NCBI RefSeq assembly: GCF_000002995.4 | Contig: NW_025062477.1 | Span: forward strand, 12,940,696 to 13,004,695 | Length of the DNA stretch: 64,000 nucleotides | Source of the DNA: Brugia malayi | Taxonomy: Eukaryota; Nematoda; Chromadorea; Rhabditida; Onchocercidae | Direction: 5' to 3' | Part shown: positions 56,085 through 64,000 of the stretch, one piece after another | How the letters are laid out: every line of letters starts with the position of its first letter | Position numbering within the stretch: the first letter of the stretch is position 1 | Notes under the pieces: model-generated | What the model was told of the DNA's origin: nothing | Database searches by the model: none | What the model saw: the letters and a program-made list of their open reading frames with translations, nothing else | Position numbers and translations under genes: made by a program

Positions 56085-59000
56085 GCAATACATCGACTTA
56101 CTCTTCAATAAATAAATAACTGACATTATTAAAGTGCAACCGATTTAATTCATCTGATTATACCACAATAATAAATTCAATTAGTTAATGAAACATTTAA
56201 TGTTAGTTTCAACAAAAAAAATTAAAATGAAATAATTTCAATACGATGAAAACTAAAAGTAAAACATTTTTTTTTTTTTTTTTATTTTTATTCATCGGAC
56301 TAAATTGAATTGAAAAGAACAAACTGGCAATAAATAAAAAGAAAGGCATTTTAATCTGAAGTTCAAAGGTTATATTTAAAAGTTGTAGAAAAAAATTGTT
56401 GAAATGGATGAAAAAATGAATTAAAATGGCTTATGTAATTCCTCATTCATTACTACAACTATGTGAAATTCTTTTTAAATTAAATTATATTGTTTTAACT
56501 CTCAGTGTGCATTACACAGTTATATCTTTCTACTGCACCTTAATCTTTAAAAATAAAAAATAAATTTAAAAATTAAAAAAAAAAAAGACTTCCTTCCCTT
56601 GATTGTATAGTTAATATTAAATTTAATAGCATCTAACTAACAATTTACGTCGATTTTATGCACGCGTACGTGATGCAACAACACTTTATCATCAATTCAA
56701 CAAGGTAATCATAATATCCGGCAACCAAAATCACGATAAATATCAAGATATCAGCACTAACATATCTCTGCAAATCAGTTCTGATCCTACATCGTTTTTT
56801 TTTTCTGATTAAAGCGATAATACAAATAGCTAAAAATTTTAGAAAAATTGAAATAAACTTTTAAACTTGTTTTAAAAAAAAAATTACGAATTTTATGAGA
56901 ATTATTGTGAAAATTACTTCATTATTTTCAGAGAAACAAACAAAAAAAGTAATAATTAGACAAATCATAATTTTATTTCAAAAAAAAAAAAAAAAGGGTA
57001 CAGTATAATATAAGAGAATAAATAAGAAATAAAAAAATGACAAAGAAAAATTTGAGAATTTAATTGAAAACTGGTTCAATCATAATATCACTGCATGTAT
57101 TTAAAATTCTTTTTTTTTGATAAACGAGACAATATTTGAGAGTATTTATTGCACATTCATCAATCTTTCGTTTCATTTTATATTCGTTGGAACACTTCCA
57201 ATTAGTTTTAAAGCCTAAATATTAAGCTTACATATATTATTTTTTAAATTTCCAGCAAATTATTGATAATCCGAACAAACTCTTTCTTATGCCACTTTTT
57301 TTTTATGCATGAAAGTCTGAAGAATGGAACAGACTTTGTTTTTCAATTTCATTTATGATTGTTTATTATTAGATAAAAATTTAATTAGAAATTATTACTA
57401 CAATATAATTTCGAGGCAAACAATAATTTATATTTTACAATGCATATATATTTCAAAGACAATTAGAAATAGCTCACTTATACTTAAAGTAAATATTCCA
57501 ACCGTTTCAAAGTAATCAGCAATTTTCCATTACTTCCTGTTTTTATTTGCTTGATGGATCTATTACGGATGAAATCAATTCTTATTTTTTTTTTTTCCTT
57601 TTTTTGCATTGGAGAAATAAATGATAGTAATTTTAAGGGATAGTAATTAATTTAATTAACTGGCCAAAGATTATTCCGTAAGTTACTCTATCTGCTTCAC
57701 CAAACAATGAAAATTTATGACTCATTTCTTTCTTTTCTTTTTTCTTTCTTATGCTTACTAAAAAGAAAAATAAAACTAAAAAAAAAAAAAAATTTCTAAA
57801 CCTGTTTTTATCGTTCAAATTTATGAAATAACAGTTCTGTCCAATGTAATAGAAATTGAATTAAATTAAAATAACTTAATGCAACAATGGATTATTCTCA
57901 AGCAAAAACTAATATTTATATGCAAAAAGTATGCCAAAATTCAATTTATTCTACAATTTTTTTTTCTTTTTTCTTCTGCTAAGGAAAGCAATAAAATTTA
58001 TTCGTCAGCTCATGTTTGAAATATTTGATAAAAGATACAAAAGTATTTCACTCATTCCTAATATTGCGAGAAAATATTGGCTAATATACAGAAAAAAAAT
58101 AAAAAAAAAAGAATGGTAAATATATTTTAAAGAAAAAGAAATTTTAAATTGAACAAAATAACAAATCACTTTAAATTAAAATGACATGCAAGAAGAAAAG
58201 ATTTTGGAAATAAAATATTCATTTTCATAGAAGAATGAAATTAATGATTGGTGCTATCATTATTAATTATAAACCGTGCGATATGATAAAACGAAGGATA
58301 GGAAATTTTTATAATCTATTTAAGAATACAGAAATCACTATAATATATTCGCTTTTATTCACAACCAATCGCTATAATGCATTAATGATGATTTTCTGTG
58401 ATTTTTTTTTTATTCACTAATCCATTTTAACAAATTATTATTCCATTTTTGCATTCAAAGGGATTACAAATCTTAAAAACATATACGAAAATTTAATTAC
58501 TATATCAATTAATGCAATAAAGTAATATAATTTTGTAGAGTATTTATCAATGTAATATTTCTAATTATTTTTATTCTGCTCCCATAATAGCTTAAAATTA
58601 TCTAATCATTTATAACATTTACTTTTTATGAAACAATTCATTATCGTTATTCTTGGAATGATAAGTCTCACTATAATTTAATGCCTTTTACAAGATAAAT
58701 ACTATAGTTAAGGGAGTGATATTAGCTAAAATTACAATATGATAAAAAATATTGTTATAATTATGCTTATTGATAATGATATTAGTGTGATCTCAGTAAC
58801 AGGCTTAAATTATTCAAATAAATTTCAATGAATATTGTTGTAAGTCTACTGTGCCTCTTGTAATAAGCTATACAAACGTTAATTAAATTTTTTGAATGAA
58901 TCTTTCTGAAGGTAATAATAAATGAATGATTTGAATTGTTAAATTTAATATGCAAAGAAAAAAATTGGGTTAGTATCATACAGCAAATAATAATAATATC

Positions 59001-60383
59001 AAATTATACGTCATAAATGATTATGATAGTTGCATGAGATATAAATGGTTGTTACATAAATATTCCTAAGGAGATTCAAGTACTAAACATTTCAAAAGTT
59101 ACAAAAATTAATTTTAAAAACATATGCTCACCAATATTGATAAATCTGAATCAAATCATATGCTCAAGTTTTTTTGTACGCTAAAAAAAATGAGAAGGTT
59201 TAGCAAAATATATAACTGGTATCTTTGGCAAATGAATAAAAAAGAACTAATTTAATTAAGATCAATTTTTTTTTTTTCTAAAGTGATTACTTTAATACAT
59301 GAAATTAAGTATTTGATAAAAAAGAAAAGGCACCAATGACTTCAAAGAATTTGCTAAAGTAATAAAGTTGTAATACTAAATTAATTATTTTAAAAATACC
59401 ATTTAGTGTTAACTAGTCACATATTATATATTTATCTACAGTTTTTTATTATTAAACATAATATCCGTATATATTTAAATGCTATTTAAAAATATTAGAT
59501 TAAATCTTCAAAATTACATTCGCTTGTTTCTTAATGAATTTTTTGTTTTCCAAATGCATTAGTCATTCCTTTCAATCTAATGTTTTTTTGCTTTCTAGTG
59601 ATTTTATCGGTACATAAAGGTATGAATAAATCAAGCTGAAATATTCAATGCAAATGTTTTGTTGACTAAATAATTTTCAAAAATTTAATTTTTATACTTA
59701 AAAAAAGCAAATTAATTTGTGTTTTTTATTTGTCGTATATCCGGAAAAAATTATCTAGTACTTAAATAATTTAAATCACTCATTGAGACAAAAAATGAAG
59801 CAATAAAGAATATTTACTGACTTAAGACTCTCAGACATTTATCTTCCAATAAATTTTGATCATATCCTTTCAATAATCATACCCTGTTGTTTTTATCAAT
59901 AACTCAAAAATGGAAATGGCTAGCGAAGTTTAAAAAAGAATTAAAATGTTTACAACAGAAATTAATTTGTTAAGCATTTCATTGTTAAGCAAACTTTTTT
60001 TTTTTTAAGGACAAATAGAAGAATTGATAAAAGAACCGTAAATGTAACATAATTTACATATTTTCAATAATATTTTCAATAAATTGAGGGTTAGCAGTAT
60101 AGGGTAATAATTTCACGACAATAATTAGTCATTGAAATAAACTTTTAAAATAGTTTGATACTGAAGAATGAAATATTTGAAAGTGAAAGACGTGAAGTAT
60201 ATGAAAGCATAATAAGTTGTAATAATGTTCATTCAGCAAGAATATTTGTCAAGAGTATTTCCTTGTCAGTTGAAAATTTCATTTGGTCACTCGTTAAAGT
60301 GTATCATTTTAAATTATCACAACAACTTTTTCGTTTACATCTTTCTAGAGGAACATTTTGCAATCCTTAGAATATTAGAAATT

Positions 60384-60494
60384 TAATAATAATAACCATA
60401 GTAATAATAATAGTAATAATCATAGCAATAATCATAATAATGATAACGATAATAATAATAATAATAATTATTATTATTATTATTATTATAAATA
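60384..60494. repeat. AAT/ATT repeat with a 38-bp perfect palindrome
   Basis: An (AAT)n run turns into (ATT)n at 60467/60468, making a perfect palindrome at 60449-60486 (19-bp arms, no loop), able to extrude as a cruciform. The upstream part is degenerate AATA/CATA repeat. Confidence 0.85.
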
Positions 60495-61615
60495 ACGAAT
60501 GATAATAATAAAGGCAATCAGCAATGTTTTAGAATGATAAAGGATTAATGTCATCTGCTAATTTCATTTGATGAGAGATTTTTCCTCTTACAAATAAATA
60601 CTGAAGATGTTGTGAGTAATTTTTATTTGGACTAAAATTAATCGTTACTAATATCGATATTTCATAAATTAGCATTTATAACAAAAAAATTTTACGACTA
60701 AAACTTTTTGGTTTGTTAATTAAATAGAAATTAACCCAAATTTTTTAAATTTTCATAACTGAATGATGAAATAATATTCCATTATATAAAAAAGGCAAAT
60801 AAATGCTAAAAGTCAAGTAAATAGCTGATTAATTAAATTATTGATGAATGAAAGGAGAATGATAGAGGACAAAGGGAAGAAAGGAGTGACAAAATTGGTA
60901 TTGAAGAAATGATTGTTACACGAATAATTTAAAAAAAAAAAATAAATTTATAATATAAAATCAAACCAATCAATAATATCGTTAATGCGTGTACAATGAA
61001 GCATAGTTCATTTTTATGAGAAATTTATGGTTCAGTAGGTGTAATTAATATAATACTCTTTAACAGATGATATAAATTAAAGAGAATAATTTGATCGCTA
61101 CTAATTTACATTCGTTCAGATTTAAAGCCAAACATTTATACTGTAATTTTCTCACTAAAATCTTTGTTTCTTTTTTAGAACAATTTAAGAACTAAAATTT
61201 ATTGAAGAACAAATATCTGGGAATCATAAATCAGTAAATTATTCTTTATTTCTTCTTTTTCTGTCTCAATGATTGATTTAATTATTCAAGTAGCAGATAA
61301 ATTTTTTTCGAATATTCGACAAATTAAAAAGAATAAATTAATTTATTTTCTTTAAGCATGAAAATTAAACTTTTGAAAATTATTTAGTCAACAAGACATT
61401 TGCATTGAATATTTCAGCCTGATTTATTCATACATTTACATATCAATAAAAAGCGAACGAACATTAGATTAACTTTTGGAAAAATTTAGTTTATTTTTAG
61501 CCCTGAATTTCGGATGTTGTAAAACTTAGACAGCAATCTGAAGATTGTACATTGCAAAGTAACTTTTTTCTATTCTTGCAAATATAATCATATAATCAAA
61601 ATTTAATACAGTCAC

Positions 61616-61798
61616 ATGCTACCACTAATGGATTTGCAAAAACACTTTGTATTCATTAATAATCCGGAATTCCGGATGTTAGGAGACTTGTATAGGGATC
61701 TGAATGTTGCAGAGCGTCACAGTTTCTTGTGCTGGTTGGATAGCGCGAAAGTTAAGCAATGGAAGTGTGCTGGGAGCGAAGTGGTTGTTACCCTTTGA
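61616..61798 (+). CDS. possible small protein or upstream exon, unrecognised
   Basis: A 60-codon frame whose ATG lies 4 nt after the acceptor-like site TTAATACAG. Its composition is noticeably richer in G and C than both flanks and looks coding (LGDLYRDLNVAERHSFLCWL). The TGA is followed 127 nt later by the acceptor-like site before the next gene, a spacing like that of nematode operons. It could be a whole small gene, the first exon of an unfound isoform (several GT sites lie inside), or chance. No family recognised. Confidence 0.4.
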   Translation: MLPLMDLQKHFVFINNPEFRMLGDLYRDLNVAERHSFLCWLDSAKVKQWKCAGSEVVVTL

Positions 61799-61942
61799 CC
61801 TTTTCTCGTTGATTTTTTTTGTTGATTGGTAGTAAATTGTTATTTGTTTGCTTCATTATATATGATATAGCTGAAATTTTCAGGTGACCAGAAGTTTTCT
61901 GCAGTAATATTCACATTGTGAACAGTAGGCAACGTATGAATA

Positions 61943-63229
61943 ATGAGTAATGGTTTCGTTACAAATAATACCCAGAAAGGGATAATTACCCAAACATTAG
62001 GCAATTTAATTACTGTCTGGCCACTTAATGTTTATCAGAAAAAGGAACTAGTTTTCCAAGATGTAGCACCAATATCATCACAATATTTGAAACCTGGTGA
62101 TTGGATTCAAATGGAGGTAGAAGATGGTGACGTAGTTGTTTATCGTGAAAAAATCGAACCTGTACTACAAACAGTGGTTACAGTACGTGGAAATGTACAG
62201 GTAGTATTTTTTACCTGTAATTAATTGGATATAGTTATTGACAGAATAATGTTTGCTATTAATTGAATTTACTATTATGGTATGATCAGATGAACGTTCA
62301 TCATACTTTGTATGAGTAAAAAAAAGTAGTATTTGGTATATGTAATACATGCTTTTAGTAATTTAGTTGAAGACGCGTATATATTTTCCAAATGGAATAA
62401 ACAAAAACCATGAGCACGTGATCGGTTATTCGGACGATGTAGGAGAAGTGGGTATTTTTTTCCAATGCTCTGAATTGAAAGCTGATTTTTCATATGATGT
62501 TTGGGTATCGAGGTTAGTTGATTGGTACGATTTTTTCCATGTTTTATAAAATAAGTGAGATATGAAAAATCTGCAGTGAGAGGAAAATTGACCTGCGATA
62601 ATAGAATTAAAAAGTAAAAATTTTTATTCATGAGAAAATGAGAATTGAGAACTAGTTTTAAAATCCTTTTTTTTGAAAGTGCAAAAAAAAAATGATTTAA
62701 TCCTGATAAGCCGTTATTTTTTTTTAGACCTCCAAGAAAACTGGCATCATTAGAAAGGCGATATAATGTGCATTGGTGTCTTGCAAGACAAACAATGATT
62801 CCATTAATGAAGGATCATAATGCAGCAAAGTTTTTATGGAAGAATGAATCGCCTGACAGCAATTCCGAGTATTTTAACAATACGTTAACTGAAAGTGATA
62901 TTAATTCACATGAAATTGATTTTCCTTATGTGAGTTATTTTATTTTCTCAGTTGTTATTTCATGATCAATGAACAAGATACAGTTTAAATCATTGGATTT
63001 CTAATAAATATCTTATTCTTATGCTTGTCGTATGTTTCTATTTTTGATGGGGTAAACAGTATTCAGAAATTCTTTCTGATTAATAATGATTTTTTATCAG
63101 GCACTAAGTTTTAATGATAATGCTCTAAGAAGATTATACAGTGATCCAAAAGTACGCCAAGCAGTTTACCAGTGCAGTAGCGATTTCGCGCGCTCAATTG
63201 AAACTTATCTGACCAGAACGTGTGATTGA
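61943..63229 (+). CDS. unrecognised four-exon gene, complete
   Basis: No family recognised with confidence. Exons 61943-62200, 62367-62512, 62728-62929 and 63101-63229 have good GT-AG borders and join in phase to 244 residues plus TGA. The start MSNGFVTNNTQ is fixed by an in-frame TGA two codons upstream; an acceptor-like site GTGAACAG ends at 61925, fitting trans-splicing. Residues about 12-85 alternate hydrophobic and polar positions (GIITQTLGNLITVWPLN; KPGDWIQMEVEDGDVVVY), as in a small beta-barrel of the OB/S1 kind; exon 2 (GEVGIFFQC) may continue it. Residues 135-202 are basic then acidic and polar; the last exon is helical (ALRRLYSDPKVRQAVY). There is no signal peptide or membrane segment. 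A nucleic-acid-binding role would be only a guess. Confidence 0.75.
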
Positions 63230-64000
63230 TTTCTATTGAGATGCTTTCCACTTTTTTCTTGTAAATTTGAAACTCATCATTTACAAAAGCTTTATTTGGA
63301 GTGCATTTTATACTTCTAGTATTTTGACATCATCCATAACCATTTATATCTGTTTCCACATGGGTTATTGTTGATAATTATGATGTATCTTTTTTCCACG
63401 TGCTGAAACAAATTTATGTCCAGATATCACTATACCGTAATTTGCAATAATTGTTTGCTTTCAATACTGTTTTTTACTGCTGTAGTTACGAAACATTTTA
63501 TAAACAAAATATATCAAATTAAAAACTGTTTTTTTGAAATTTACAGTTCTTATACTAGGATTAGAATTGCAAAACTTGAACAAGAACACAACTTATCAAT
63601 AGGAAAGTATATGTGTATGGTGTGATGATTGAAGCAGCTTGTTTAATGACAAAATTCGAGGGTCGACAAAAGATGTTATATATTTTGAATATTATTTTAT
63701 ATATTACCTGATGTGAAAGAAACTCTAGTTATTATTAATAATTAAATAAAAAAAACCTGATTACCGCAGTAAATTAATAATTTAACGGATGTGATAACGT
63801 CATATTTTCTTACTACACTTTGTTGTCCATCTTCATATTCGAAATAGTTTGCATGTATAATGTACTGAATTTCACATCGCATTTTGTTTTTAGCTGTGAA
63901 CCACTCAAACTCGATGTTCTATGTTTCATTAACTCATCGAATGGAATCGTAATTTTTAGTTTAAAATTTTGATTAAGTTACCTTAATTTTAGCCCCTTAA
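63230..64000. other. 3' flank of the last gene
   Basis: Presumed 3'UTR and intergenic DNA. The open frame at 63416-63625 has no supporting feature. Nothing else is seen before the window ends. Confidence 0.5.

Overview
The window is nuclear DNA from a nematode, most likely a chromadorean parasite of the filarial/spirurid type. The evidence is very AT-rich DNA with long T/A homopolymers, genes cut into many small exons by GT..TTTNAG introns, acceptor-like sites just upstream of several start codons (as expected for spliced-leader addition), and an AHR-1 protein that shares both ends with Caenorhabditis AHR-1. Species cannot be set from sequence alone. No plasmid, phage, CRISPR or transposase signal was seen.

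Layout. 2735-4024 (+) is a complete three-exon ubiquitin-conjugating enzyme of the LET-70/UBE2D family. 7066-10637 (-) is a complete six-exon ZIP11 (SLC39A11-type) zinc transporter, convergent with let-70. 15734-17504 (+) is a complete CHMP1 ESCRT-III subunit (did-2) whose first coding exon is only 13 nt. 18629-21237 (-) is an unrecognised coiled-coil-like gene, 5' end missing. 24581-39802 (+) is ahr-1, rebuilt here as 19 coding exons joining in frame to 790 codons plus stop; a tRNA-Gly(GCC) lies on the same strand in its twelfth intron. 42761-45483 (-) is a six-exon PDZ plus coiled-coil scaffold of the tamalin/CYTIP type, convergent with ahr-1. 45.5-61.6 kb is about 16 kb without a supportable gene, rich in GT/CA and AAT microsatellites. 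61616-61798 (+) is a possible small ORF and 61943-63229 (+) a complete four-exon gene of unknown function.

The genes are ordinary housekeeping or regulatory genes (ubiquitin transfer, zinc transport, membrane scission, bHLH-PAS transcription, receptor scaffolding) and do not form an evident pathway. No clearly new system was found. The best leads are the two unrecognised genes, a wobble-rich RNA-like hairpin at 6.1 kb, a 19-bp perfect hairpin in ahr-1 intron 1, an upstream ORF overlapping the ahr-1 start codon, the tRNA nested in ahr-1, an E-box cluster at 49.6-49.8 kb, and a roughly 31-bp periodic TGACCTT array at 11.5-12.1 kb.

Exon coordinates were worked out by hand from splice signals, reading phase and family similarity remembered from known proteins; no alignment was run.
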